In this document: positions 1 to 8,659 of the stretch, piece by piece
Layout: every line of letters starts with the position of its first letter
How positions within the stretch are numbered: the stretch's first letter is position 1
DNA from: Eimeria necatrix
Lineage: Eukaryota; Apicomplexa; Conoidasida; Eucoccidiorida; Eimeriidae
Assembly (NCBI RefSeq): GCF_000499385.1
Contig: NW_013654816.1
Coordinates: 5,001 to 24,259 of the forward strand
DNA length: 19,259 nucleotides
Direction of reading: 5' to 3'
The notes under the pieces: model-generated
Databases searched by the model: none
What the model saw: only the letters and a program-made list of their open reading frames with translations
Told to the model about the DNA's origin: nothing
Position numbers and translations under genes: made by a program

Positions 1-1
1 A

Positions 2-4
2 GGC

Positions 5-42
<38 letters not shown>

Positions 43-121
43 CGTTTTCCCGTCGACTTCGGAGGAGGGCGGGGAGTGCGCGGGCAGCAGCGCGTCCCCC
101 GCGGCGCCCGCAGCGACTCCC

Positions 122-171
<50 letters not shown>

Positions 172-256
172 GCCTGCGCGGGCCCCCGGCGAGCCGCTGG
201 AAAGCCTGGCAGCGTGGTACCGGCGGCGGTACGGGAGCGGGGGCGGGCTGGCGCTG

Positions 257-293
<37 letters not shown>

Positions 294-457
294 ACTACCG
301 GTCCGTTTTTGCTGCTTTGAAGAAATTCGAAGTTTTTGCTGCTGAAAGGAGACACAGCAGCAGAGAGGCTTTTGCTGAAGACCAGCGCTTTGTCCTTTCC
401 GACGTGCTGCGCTCCTTCTCTCCTTTCCAAGTCCTCGCCAGGGCCCCCCGCGGCCGC

Positions 458-505
<48 letters not shown>

Positions 506-1006
506 GCAGCAGCGGCGGAGGGGGGCCCCGAGCGACGCTCTGCAGACGCCAAAGAGGGGACCCCCAAGGGGCACGAGGCGGGGGGGCCCCCGGGGGGGGG
601 GCCCCTGCAGGCGGGCCTCCCAGGGGGGCCCCCAGGGGGGCCCCCAGGGGGGCCCCCAGGGGGGCCCCCAGGGGGGGCCCCCCTGAAGGGGGAGGATGCA
701 GGGGGGCCCCCCAGGGGGGCCCCCCCGGCTGAAGGCCCCAAAGAGGGCACAATGAGTCAAGAGGTGAAGGGGGAGACAATTGCGGAAGTTGGGGCGGAAG
801 CAGCAGCAGCAGCAGCTGAGGGAAGTGCAGCAGCAGCAGCAGCAGCTGCTGCTGCTGCTGCTGCTGAGGGGGGAGCGACTCCTGCTGCTGCAGCTGCTGC
901 GGCAGCTGGCGCTGACGCGAACGGGCCTGCTGCTGCTGCTGACGGGGACGCAGCGCCTGCGCAGGCTGCTGCTGCAGCACCGGACCCAGCAGCAGCAGCA
1001 GCAGCA

Positions 1007-1042
<36 letters not shown>

Positions 1043-1165
1043 GCAGCAGGAGCAGCGGAAGCTGTAAAGGCAATGCCGAAGTCCGAAGAGAAGGCGGGGG
1101 TCCCTGGGGAGCTGCCCGCCCCTGCTGCTGCTGCTGCTGCTGCGGGCGCGCCCGCCCCTGCTGCT

Positions 1166-1210
<45 letters not shown>

Positions 1211-1340
1211 CGGCCGCGCAAACGGCGGCGGAAGCAGCAAACTGAAGGGTTTGTTGCTGTTGAAGAAGTGGTGAAGTCTTTGCTGCCTTTTCATTCTTTT
1301 TACATTTCCGACTTGCAGGCAGTTGCCCCAGAACCAGAAG
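2..1340 (+). CDS. gene 1, exon 1 (partial at 5' end)
   Basis: The frame is open from base 2 to 1340 without a stop, reading poly-Ala from GCA/GCT codons, then unique islands, then a Gly-Pro repeat (about 576-725) encoded by GGGGCCCC units, more poly-Ala, and a basic/hydrophobic end with AVAPEPE as the last residues. The donor is GAACCAGAAG|GTGCTTTT and leaves one base of the split codon (phase 1). Immediately downstream the sequence becomes a T-rich intron and the frame degenerates into Phe/Leu/Tyr. The TTG at 317 is not a credible start because the frame and unique sequence extend upstream of it. Confidence 0.7.
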
Positions 1341-1810
1341 GTGCTTTTACAACTTTTTATTTTATTTTTATTTATTTTTATTTATTTTTTATTTATTTTT
1401 ATTTCTTTTTATTTCTTTTTGTTTTCTTTTGTTTTTGTTTCTTTTTTGCTTCTTTTTTAGTTCCTTTTTGTCCCTTTTTAGTTTCTTTTTTGTTTCTTTT
1501 TTCCTTCTTTTTTGCGTTTTTTTAATCCTTTTTTTAATCTCTTTTTTCGCTTTTTTGCTTCTTTTTTGTCTCCTTTTTGTTTCTTTTTTGTTTCTTTTTT
1601 ATTTCTTTTTTTTCTCCTTTTTATTTTTCTTTTTTGTTTAATTTTTGTCTCCCTTTGCCTTTTTGTTTTTTGTCTTTTCTTTATTTCTTTCATTTCTTTT
1701 TTGTCTTTTTGTTTTTTCTCTTTTTACCTCCTTTTGGTCAAGTTGCTGCTGCAGATGTTTCCGAATTTGTTGCTGCTGCTGCCTCTCCAGAAGATGCTTT
1801 ACGAAAGTCT

Positions 1811-1868
<58 letters not shown>

Positions 1869-1958
1869 AGGAGAGGAGGAGAGACAGCTGCGGCAGCAAC
1901 GGGTGCATGCGCTCTCTGCTGCAGCGCGGCAGGTGTCCCTCGCAGCAGCAGACCCTTT

Positions 1959-1998
<40 letters not shown>

Positions 1999-3020
1999 CC
2001 TGGGGGAGCCTCAAAAGGAGACTCTGCAATTTGGGTGAGCAGCAAAAACAGCTCTTTTAACTTCAGCATTTGTTTTTGTTTTTAATGAAATGCTTTTTCT
2101 TTTAATTGCAAAATGCATGCATTTGTTTGCACGAATGACGTATATTTATTTGCGCATGCATGCATGCATGCATGCATGCATGCATGCATGCGCAAATAGC
2201 GTGCATGCATGCATACATGCATGCGCAAATAGCATGCATGCATGCATGCATGCACGCGAAAATAGTGTGCATGCATGCATGCATGCATGCATGCATTTGC
2301 ATGCACATATTTGTATGAAATACATTTTTAATAATGTTTGAAATATGTATTCATTTTTTTAAAATGGAGAAAATGCATATTTGTGGATGTAATAGAATTT
2401 ATTTATTTATTTATTTCAAATAACAAAGATGTTAAATATATTTTATTATAAACATAAATGCAAATTCAAATTAATTCCCCACAGTCTGCATGCAAAGCCT
2501 GCGAAAGCCCCGCAGCAGCGCATGCAAATTTGCATGCAAGTTTGCATGCAAGTTTGCATGCAAATTTGCATGCAAGTTTGCATGCAGGCTGAATAGTCTC
2601 CTTTTTGGCTGCTTTTTAGCCGCTTTTTGGCTCCTTTGAATCCCCTTTTTTGTGTCTTTTAAATCTCCTTTAAATCTTCTTTTTAATCTCCTTTAAATCA
2701 TCTTTTTAGTCCCTTTAAATGTCTTTTTTTCTTTTTTTTTTCTTTTTTTTTCTTTTTTTCAGGACTACTTTTGCTGCCGCAGCTGCGCAGACGCAATCGC
2801 CCTGGCCTCGCGGGCTGCGCGGGCGGAGGCCCAGCCTGTGGGGCCGCGGGCTTCGCTGCTGCCGGTGGGAGCAGCAGCTCCTGCTGCTGCTGCTGCTGCT
2901 GCTGCAGCAGCAACAGCAGCAGCAGCAGCAGCAGCAGGCGGCCTGCCCCCAGCAGGGCTTTCCGCGGGGGCCGGAGCCCCCCTAAACGCAGCCCCAGCTG
3001 CGGGGGCCCCAGGGGGGGCC

Positions 3021-3065
<45 letters not shown>

Positions 3066-3497
3066 CAGTCCTCCCCTACTTCCCGCGTCTCTTCTGTAGA
3101 GCTCTTCGGCTCCAGCGATGAAGAAAACATGTCAGCAATCAGCAGCAGCGTGGTGGGGGGCCCCCTGGGGGCCCCCCTGGGGGCCCCCATGGGGGCCCCC
3201 CACCTGGCCCCTGGGGCGCTGCAGCAGCCAGGGGGCCCCCTGGGGGGCCCCCCACAGCCCAAACACTTGGCCCCGGGGGCCCCACACCTTCCAAGACCTG
3301 CAGCGCCGCAGGGGGGCCCCCCCTACCCTCCAAACCCAGCAGCAGCAGCAGCAGCAGCAGCAGCACAGGGGGCTGTGGGGGCCCTTCCCGGGGCCTGGGG
3401 CCCCAGGCAGGGCCCCCACGGGGGCCCCCAGATGGGCCACCTGGGGCCCCCGACGGGGGCCCCCCTGGGGCCCCCTCACCCGCCCATCCGCCGCTAG
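2..3497 (+). CDS. 5'-truncated three-exon gene, Ala-rich/Gly-Pro-rich nuclear-type protein of unknown function
   Basis: Proposed join 2-1340, 1871-2034, 2763-3497. The 2238 nt give 745 codons plus stop TAG, and the frame is open from the window edge, so the start is missing. Introns are 530 bp (phase 1, GTGCTT..TGCTGCAG) and 728 bp (phase 0, GTGAGC..TTTTTTTCAG). Between poly-Ala runs there are unique islands: EPLESLAAWYRRRYG (about 191-235), RDYRSVFAALKKFEVFAAER (290-349), and the basic RPRKRRRK at about 1211-1234 followed by FVAVEEVVKSLLPFHSFYI. Exon 3 opens DYFCCRSCADAIALASRAAR and carries an acidic/Ser patch (SSVELFGSSDEENM, about 3090-3131) and a Gly/Pro/Ala tail made by GGGGCCCC repeats. 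The basic cluster resembles a monopartite nuclear localisation signal, so nuclear location is an inference. I recognise no domain. An alternative splice form with an extra exon at 1743-1806 is possible. Confidence 0.65.
1341..1870 (+). other. gene 1 intron 1: T-rich tract ending in a CTG run
   Basis: About 390 bases of TTTTTATTT/CTTTTTTGTTTC-type sequence (1350-1738) are followed by a mixed stretch and a (CTG)n run (about 1810-1870) that ends TGCTGCAG. Phase 1 at the donor matches an acceptor at 1870, giving G|EEERQLRQQRVHAL. At 1743-1800 there is an open stretch in the same phase as exon 1, reading VAAADVSEFVAAAASPEDAL. It could be an extra short exon (AG at 1742, GT at 1807), but then no standard acceptor restores the downstream frame cleanly, except a weak GAG at 1883 giving EDALRKQLRQQ. 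Confidence 0.55.
1871..2034 (+). CDS. gene 1, exon 2
   Basis: 164 nt, phase 1 in and phase 0 out. It reads (G)EEERQLRQQRVHALSAAAR, then QVSLAAADPL, a poly-Ala run from (GCA)n at about 1959-1998, and PGGASKGDSAIW. The donor TTTGG|GTGAGC at 2035 has a strong consensus. The next acceptor is also phase 0, which supports the frame. The short charged helix-like start is the only non-repetitive part, and I assign no function. Confidence 0.65.
2035..2762 (+). other. gene 1 intron 2: TGCATGCA arrays, AT-rich sequence and T-rich tract
   Basis: The intron starts GTGAGC. It contains a TGCATGCA array (about 2152-2312), an AT-rich segment (2312-2490), a second array of TGCATGCAAATT/TGCATGCAAGTT units (about 2518-2588), then CTTTTT-type sequence and a long poly-T (2720-2759) before CAG|GAC. 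This is a classical polypyrimidine tract, unlike most 3' splice sites of the downstream gene. Confidence 0.7.
2152..2588. repeat. TGCATGCA arrays within an intron
   Basis: Runs of the palindromic octamer TGCATGCA occur at 2152-2192, 2202-2226, 2233-2255 and 2268-2300. They are separated by short GCGCAAATAG or GCGAAAATAG linkers. TGCATGC-plus-AAGTTTG/AAATTTG units follow at 2518-2588. Read as protein these give MHACMHAC in every relevant frame on both strands, which I treat as noncoding. GCATGC-type motifs are established binding sites for an ApiAP2 factor in Plasmodium and a common promoter motif in Toxoplasma. Whether intronic arrays act that way here is unknown. Confidence 0.85.
2763..3497 (+). 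CDS. gene 1, terminal exon 3
   Basis: 735 nt in phase 0, ending with TAG at 3495-3497. It begins DYFCCRSCADAIALASRAAR, runs through poly-Ala from mixed GCT/GCA codons, then a unique Ser-rich acidic patch (SSPTSRVSSVELFGSSDEEN at about 3069-3128), and finishes in GGPLGAPLGAPMGAP-type Gly/Pro/Ala repeats and PPHPPIRR. The CCRSC start gives a C-x-x-C pair, but no partner Cys/His residues are visible in exons 1-2, so I do not call a zinc finger. Five or more in-phase GT dinucleotides (for example 3096, 3153, 3375) would allow splicing onward to downstream candidate exons instead of using this stop. Confidence 0.65.
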
Positions 3498-3880
3498 CCC
3501 GAGACATGTCAATAGTTTAGGGGGCCCCCTGGGACTGCGAGCTGCTGGGGGCCCCCCGGGGCCCCCAGGGGCTCTCAGGGGCCTCCAGGGGCTCTCAGGG
3601 GTCCCCAGGCCTTCAGAGGGGCCCCCAGTGTCCCCAGGGGCCCTCAGGGGCCCCCCAGGGGCCCTCAGGGGCCCCCGGGGGCCCCCAGGCGGCCAAAGGG
3701 TACTTGGCAGTAAACGTATCCTTGGCCATAAAGGGGCCCACGGGGGCCTTGCGGGGGCCCCCGAGGGGCCCCAGGGGCCCCCTGGGGGCCCCCCTGGGGG
3801 CCCCTTGGGGGCCCCCAAGGGGGCCCCTTGGGGGCCCCGCGTTGTGCATAGGGGGGCCCCCTGGGGGCCCCTACTGTGGG
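3155..3880. repeat. GGGGCCCC tract (coding part, then presumed 3' UTR/intergenic)
   Basis: Roughly 700 bases of irregular GGGGCCCC units spaced by CA, CT, TG or AA steps. The part to 3480 lies in gene 1 exon 3. From 3498 to 3880 it follows the stop codon. Because the unit is self-complementary and lacks stops, collagen-like Gly-Pro frames appear on both strands (+ to 3960 and - from 3818 to 3132). I do not regard these as genes. A non-repetitive insert lies at 3700-3740. Confidence 0.85.
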
Positions 3881-3898
3881 GTGTCTCTACACCTGCAG

Positions 3899-4031
3899 CG
3901 CGGGCTGCGAAGTATTTGTCTGCTGTTAATGTGTCTCCTTTCTTTACTAAAGTGTTTTAAGTGAATTGCTGCAGCAGCAGCAGCGCTGCAGGGGCTAGGC
4001 TGCTGCTGCAGCGCGAGCGCTTTAGGGGTTA

Positions 4032-4073
<42 letters not shown>

Positions 4074-4271
4074 AGTGGGCCGAAGCCAGGATTGGCGCCT
4101 TACGAGGTGTAGTGACACTGGTGGATTTGCATGCACATATTTCTTTGAAATTCCGCTCTGCTGCTGCTGCTGCTGCTGTGGCGGTGGCTGCTGCTGCTGC
4201 TGCTGCTGCTGCAGCTGCAGCAAGAACACCTTCAGAGGCCCGCGCGGCTGCGGGAGGACGCTGGGCAGTCA
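3899..4271 (+). CDS. candidate exon pair between the two main genes (low confidence)
   Basis: Two stretches fit one another. 3899-3951 (after ACACCTGCAG) reads ARAAKYLSAVNVSPFFTK and ends at a possible donor GTGTTTTAAG, phase 0. 4076-4271 (after a CTG run ending TGCTGCAG) starts in phase 0 with WAEARIGALRGVVTLVDLHA, then HISLKFRS, poly-Ala, and ARTPSEARAAAGGRWAV, ending at a consensus donor GTGAGC at 4272 in phase 1. The second stretch is the more convincing. I found no upstream exon of the right phase in gene 1 and no clear downstream partner. These could be 3' exons of gene 1 in an alternative form, or remnants. Confidence 0.35.
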
Positions 4272-4289
4272 GTGAGCTGCCGCAGCAGC

Positions 4290-4487
4290 AGTGCAGCAGT
4301 TGATGCAGCAGCAGCAGCAGGTTGTCCAGCGGCAGCAGCAGCAGCTGTTGGTAGTGCAGCAGCAGCAGCAGCGGCTGGTGATGCTCCAGCAGTAGCAGCA
4401 GCAGTAGCAGTTGGTAGTGCAGCAGCAGCAACAGTTGGTAGTGCAGCGGCAGCAGTTGGCAGAGTAGCAGCAGCAGCAGTTGGCAGT

Positions 4488-4525
<38 letters not shown>

Positions 4526-4531
4526 CGGCGC
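4290..4531 (+). repeat. degenerate minisatellite of CAG runs with GTTGGTAGTGCAG cores
   Basis: (CAG)n stretches are punctuated by GTTGGTAGTGCAG or GTTGGCAGTGCAG cores at 4347, 4410, 4434, 4455 (variant) and 4479. The spacings are all multiples of three (63, 24, 21, 24). One frame (4272-4550) stays open, reading AAVGSAAAA-type repeats. The Gln-rich frame reads VQQLMQQQQQVVQRQQQQLL and is broken by TAG codons. Preservation of the triplet spacing hints at former or present coding use. Confidence 0.7.
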
Positions 4532-4591
4532 AACTCCCGCATATATATAAATAAGAGGCGATCTCGCCCACACTGGCCCTCCAAGAAGTGC

Positions 4592-4980
4592 TTGGGGCCC
4601 CCCTGGGGCCCCCTTTGGGGCCCCCGGGGGCCCCCCAGGGCCCCCGGGGGCCCCCTAGGACTTCAAAGGGCCCTTGGGGGGCCCCCCGGGGGCCCCTGGG
4701 GCCCCCTGGGGCCCCCGGGGGCCCCTCGAGCCTGGGGATTAGTACGGGAGTTGGGGTGTACGTACAGCTGGCTGGGGTTGTCCTCGCCTCCGGTTTGAAA
4801 GTAAATTTAATTAAATTTTTAATTTTTATTTATTAAAAAAGAAAAAAGTCATAATTGAAAGCCGCAGCTAACGCGCTGCTGCTGCTGCTGCACTTCGGGG
4901 GGCCCCCGCCTGCCTTGCTGCAGCAGCAGCAGCAGAACTGGGGGCCCCCGGGGGCCCCCCGGAGAGCAGCAGAAAAGGTC
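4592..4980. repeat. GGGGCCCC block, imperfect GTACGTAC palindrome, short AT-rich segment; no gene seen
   Basis: GGGGCCCC units fill 4592-4733. An imperfect copy of the GGTGTACGTACACC palindrome lies at 4755-4768. An AT-rich segment (4798-4852) follows, then short CTG and CAG runs with isolated GGGGGCCCCC units to 4965. TATATATAAATAA at 4541-4553 resembles a TATA element but is not tied to a start. The open frame at 4588-4836 is the GGGGCCCC shadow and I do not accept it as a gene. Confidence 0.6.
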
Positions 4981-5028
4981 TTTAAGAAAATACCCGGGAC
5001 TTTGGGCTTACTGCAGCTGCCTTTTTAG

Positions 5029-5043
5029 ATTCATTTTTGGGTC

Positions 5044-5076
<33 letters not shown>

Positions 5077-5238
5077 CTAGCTGCAGCTGCAGCAGCAGCA
5101 GCAAACCGGTGTGAGCACACAGAGCCAGCAGCTGCTGCAGCAAGAGCTGTTGGCGCTGCTGCTGAGGTGTCCGTACACCTCAATTCCCCTGCTGCCTCTT
5201 GCAGACACATTGCGCGTAGGCCCTGCAGCAAAGGCTTC

Positions 5239-5293
<55 letters not shown>

Positions 5294-5296
5294 TAG
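5029..5296 (+). CDS. orphan open region, possible exon(s) of an unassembled gene
   Basis: After CTGCCTTTTTAG|ATTC two + frames stay open. Frame A runs from 5029, reads IHFWVPAAA.., then NRCEHTEPAAAARAVG and AEVSVHLNSPAASCRHIARR, and ends QQQLEQQT at a TAA (about 5310). Frame B (5081-5296) reads QTGVSTQSQQLLQQELLALL followed by LR and a possible donor GTGTCC, or continues to a Ser run and TAG. The minus strand is also largely open. An imperfect copy of the GTACGTAC palindrome (5166-5179) is embedded. I cannot choose between these readings, and low-complexity noncoding DNA is as likely. Confidence 0.25.
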
Positions 5297-5404
5297 AGCA
5301 GCAAACTTAATCTGCTGCACTTCCTTAGAATTCTTCGCCTCGCGCATGCACGGAGCCACCCGCGGGGCGCGGGCCAATCTAGCGGACCACTGGTCACCAC
5401 TACT

Positions 5405-5443
<39 letters not shown>

Positions 5444-5587
5444 GGCCACCTGACCCCTCTGATCACTGCTGCTGCTGCTGCTGCATGCAGAAGCTGCCCG
5501 CTGTGCAGGGTGCTCGCGGGCCTGGGACGAAGCAGCAGCAGCTGCAGCACCAGCAGCAACAGCCGCAGCAGCAGTAGCAGGGGCCCT

Positions 5588-5638
<51 letters not shown>

Positions 5639-5755
5639 GTCATTGTCGGCGCGATGAGTGAGAAGGGCCCCCTGTGCTGGAAGCACGGGGGCCCCGCGGC
5701 GTTAGCTGTAGGTCCCTGGGGACTGCAGCAGCAGCTGCAGCAGCTGCTGCTGTAG
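5297..5755 (+). CDS. orphan open region upstream of the coiled-coil gene
   Basis: One + frame is open for 459 bases between TAG (5294-5296) and TAG (5753-5755). It reads LHFLRILRLAHARSHPRGAG, then SSGPLVTTT, poly-Ala, GHLTPLIT, ACRSCPLCRVLAGLGR, long Ser runs, RVIVGAMSEKGPLCWKHGG and LQQQLQQLLL. A strong donor-like GATGA|GTGAGA at 5656 and an acceptor-like GCATGCAG near 5490 suggest that splicing could divide it. Two other frames are partly open, one Gln-rich (KLPAVQGARGPGTKQQQLQH) but broken by TAG. It is either part of an upstream gene or the 5' leader region of the next one. Confidence 0.25.
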
Positions 5756-5765
5756 CTCGCTGAAC

Positions 5766-5815
5766 CAGCAGCAGCAGCAGCAGCAGCAGCTGCTGCTGCT
5801 GCTGCTGCTGCTGCT
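5766..5815. repeat. (CAG)n(CTG)n perfect inverted trinucleotide palindrome
   Basis: A run of eight or so CAG units abuts directly on a run of CTG units with no spacer, 61 bases upstream of the presumed start codon of the coiled-coil gene. Either strand, or a transcript, can fold into a loop-less hairpin of about 25 bp. Confidence 0.8.
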
Positions 5816-5876
5816 CCTTCCCGGAGGACTGCTGGCAGCAGCAGGGGCCCCCGGGGGCCCCCAGACTCCCAGAAAA

Positions 5877-6122
5877 ATGGAGACAGCTTCTTCAGACGGC
5901 GAGCTGGGGGCCCCCCTGAGGGGCCCCTCTGGGGGCCCCCAGGGGGGCCCCCAGAGGGGCCCCTCGGGGGGCCCCCCGGGGGGCCCCCCGGGGGGCCCCC
6001 TAGGGGGGCCCCCCAGGGGCCCCCGGGCCTCAGTGGGTCTTGCAATGTTGGGGGAGTTGCTGCTGGTGGTTAAGGACCTTTGTAAGGAGCTGCAGGAGAC
6101 AGCAGCACCAACTGGGGGCCCG

Positions 6123-6164
<42 letters not shown>

Positions 6165-6190
6165 GCCAACGGCGCGCTTTCACGCGTCAG
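5877..6190 (+). CDS. coiled-coil gene, exon 1 (start codon)
   Basis: It starts METASSDGELGAPLRG and continues in GGPQGGPQRGPSGGPP repeats from GGGGCCCC units (5905-6028). A unique segment RASVGLAMLGELLLVVKDLC KELQETAAPTGG follows, then a Ser run from (AGC)n at 6124-6161, and RANGALSRV. The donor is CGTCAG|GTGTAAG at 6191, phase 2. The hydrophobic stretch GLAMLGELLLVV is too short and charged on its flank to be a confident membrane segment and looks like an amphipathic helix. Confidence 0.7.
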
Positions 6191-6664
6191 GTGTAAGCAG
6201 CTAGCTAGCTGCTAGCTGGCTGTAGCTAGCCAGCTAGCGAACTGCTGGCTAGCTGGCTAGCTGGCTAGCTGGCTAGCTGGCTAGCTGGCTAGCTAATAAA
6301 ATGCCCAACAGTCTAGCCCTCTAGCTAGCTGGCTGACTAGCTAGTTGGCTGGCTAGCTAGCTAGCCGGCAAGCTAGCTAGTTGGCTAGCTAGGCAGTTGG
6401 CTAGCTAGCTGGCCAGCTAGCTAGCTAGCTGGCTAACTGGCCAGCTAGCCAGCTAGCTATCTGGCTAGCTGGCTAGCTAGCTAGCTCGCTGGCTAGCTAG
6501 CTAGCTCGCTGGCTAGCTAGCTAGCTAGCTGGCTTGTTGTCTAGCTAGCTGGCAGGGTAGCTAGCCAGTTTGCAGGGTAGCTAGCTAGCTAGCTGGCACT
6601 TCAGCTAGCTAGCTGACAGAGAGGCCTGCGACAGAAACCCTGCGAGTCCGTAACTAGCCACACA

Positions 6665-6737
<73 letters not shown>

Positions 6738-6738
6738 A

Positions 6739-6813
<75 letters not shown>

Positions 6814-7227
6814 TGGAGGGGGGCCCCTACATTCTCTGAGTTCCAGCCCCAGCCTCGCCTCCTGCTGGAGTCCCCCATGGGGCCCCTCAAGGGCCCCCTC
6901 GAGGGGCCCCTCGAGGGGCCCCTCGGGGGCCCCCCTGGGGGGCCCCCTGGGGGGCCCCCCGACGCAGTGGGCGCTGCTGCAGAAAAGGGTATTGCGCGTT
7001 TGCATGCGCTTGTGGTGTCTAGACTGGAGCCGCAAGTGCAGCAAGTGCTGCAGCAGGTGGGTTTTTATTTATTTTATTTATTTTATTTTATTTATTTTAT
7101 TTTATTTATTTTATTTATTTAATTTAATTTAATTTATTTGTTTTTAAATTTGTTTTTGGCGTTTTGAAATTCAACTTTGCGGCATTTTTGCATGCATGCT
7201 GCTGCCCAGGGGAGACGCTAGATGCTT

Positions 7228-7278
<51 letters not shown>

Positions 7279-7746
7279 GCAGCAGGGGCTCCTGTGGGGC
7301 CCCTTGGGAGCTGAGGGTGGTTATGGGTGGGGTTGCTTTAGGGGAAATTTTAAATGCTGCAGATCTTTTTAAAGTTTTGTTTCTTTTGCTGCTTTTTGTT
7401 TCTTTTTCTTTGCTGCTGCTGCTGCTGCTGCAGCTGCAGCAGCAGCAAAAGACCGCAGCAGGACTTTCAGAGAGACTCAAGAAGCAGCGCGAAGAGGAAC
7501 AGAGACAGGTGACCGCCGGGGGAAAGGGTTTAGGGTTTAGGGTTTAGGGTTTAGGGTTTAGGGTTGAGGGTTTAAGGTTAAAAGTTTAGGGTTTAGGGTT
7601 TAGGGTTTAGGGTTTAGGGTTTAGGGTTTAGGGTTTAGGGTTTAGGGTTAAAAGTTTAGGGTTTAGGGTTTAGGGTTTGGGGCCCACAGGAGTGGGTTTA
7701 GTCGGCTGTCTCTGTCTGCGAAAACGACTGGCAGTGCTTCTTCTTC

Positions 7747-7789
<43 letters not shown>

Positions 7790-8098
7790 AGATGGAGACA
7801 GTAGAAGAGCTGCAGCGGGAAGTTGACGCAAAGAAAGCTGAGCTGCAGCAGCAGCGGGCTCTCCGCAAAGAGTTGGAGACACTGCGCGCCGAGAACTGCG
7901 TAAACCCTAAACCCTAAACCCTAAACCCTAAACCCTAAACCCTAAACTCTAAACCCTAAACCCTAAACCCTAGGAGGCTCTTCAGGGGCTCTCTTTGCCA
8001 GGGTTTTGGGAGACTAAGGGTTTGTGGCTGTCTTTGCTGGGGTTTAGGGTTCAGCAGCTTCGCTGCAGCAAGTCTTTCTGTCTTTGCTGCTGCTGCCT

Positions 8099-8137
<39 letters not shown>

Positions 8138-8292
8138 ACGTTCTCCTGTTGCTGCGCGTTGGGCTACTGTGCTTGGTGCAACAGCAGCAGCAGCAGCTGC
8201 TGCTGCTGCTGCTGCTCTTTATTCTCCGTGGTTGCTGCAACCTTTGCTGCTTCCTCAAGGCTGCTGCTGCGTTTGCCAACACTTGGCCTTCC

Positions 8293-8327
<35 letters not shown>

Positions 8328-8516
8328 AGTCTCTGCAGGCGGAGTTGCATCGGCTGCAGCAAGAGCTGCAGCAGCAAAAGGCAAAGACAGAAGACTTGCT
8401 GCAGTCTCCTCGAGGCAGAGTAGACACCAGCAGCAGCAGCAGCAGCCCGTGGGTCTCAGCAGCAAAACTCCTCAGCCCCACACTCGCAGAGATAGCTTTC
8501 GCTGCAGCAACAGCAT

Positions 8517-8560
<44 letters not shown>

Positions 8561-8627
8561 CCCACGGATTCGCTGCCCCGTATTAGCCGCTTTTAGCGCT
8601 GACACTGTCTCATAAGCTCCTGCTGCA

Positions 8628-8659
<32 letters not shown>

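Larger units (their letters stand above)
6191..6818 (+). other. coiled-coil gene intron 1: CTAGCTGG array plus 145-bp CTG run
   Basis: Donor GTGTAAG is followed at once by a roughly 420-bp array of GCTAGCTAGCTGG-type units (6197-6617). After a 45-base unique stretch comes (CTG)n from about 6666 to 6810, interrupted once by ATT near 6738. The proposed acceptor is TTTTGGAG|G at 6818, chosen because it restores phase 2 and joins VR|GAPTFSEFQPQPRLLLESP. It is not a CAG acceptor, so an alternative site is possible. Confidence 0.6.

Noticed and set aside
1429..2085. Phe/Leu-rich and Cys/Leu-rich frames over the T-rich tract and CTG run
   Set aside because: Translated polypyrimidine tract and CTG repeat inside an intron bounded by consistent GT..AG phases.
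2763..2822. Zinc finger at DYFCCRSCADAI (PHD or RING end)
   Set aside because: Only one C-x-x-C pair is present. Preceding exons lack suitably spaced Cys/His, and the Trp spacing does not match a PHD finger.
3132..3960. Collagen-like Gly-Pro open frames on both strands
   Set aside because: The GGGGCCCC unit is self-complementary and stop-free, so such frames arise automatically. Only the frame continuous with unique exon 3 sequence is accepted.
4541..4553. TATA box at TATATATAAATAA
   Set aside because: No start codon, unique island or exon lies at a sensible distance. Coccidian promoters are not reliably TATA-driven, and similar AT stretches are frequent here.
7526..7974. Chromosome end because of telomere-type heptamers
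   Set aside because: Coding exons of the same gene continue on both sides and the two arrays face opposite ways, so they are interstitial.
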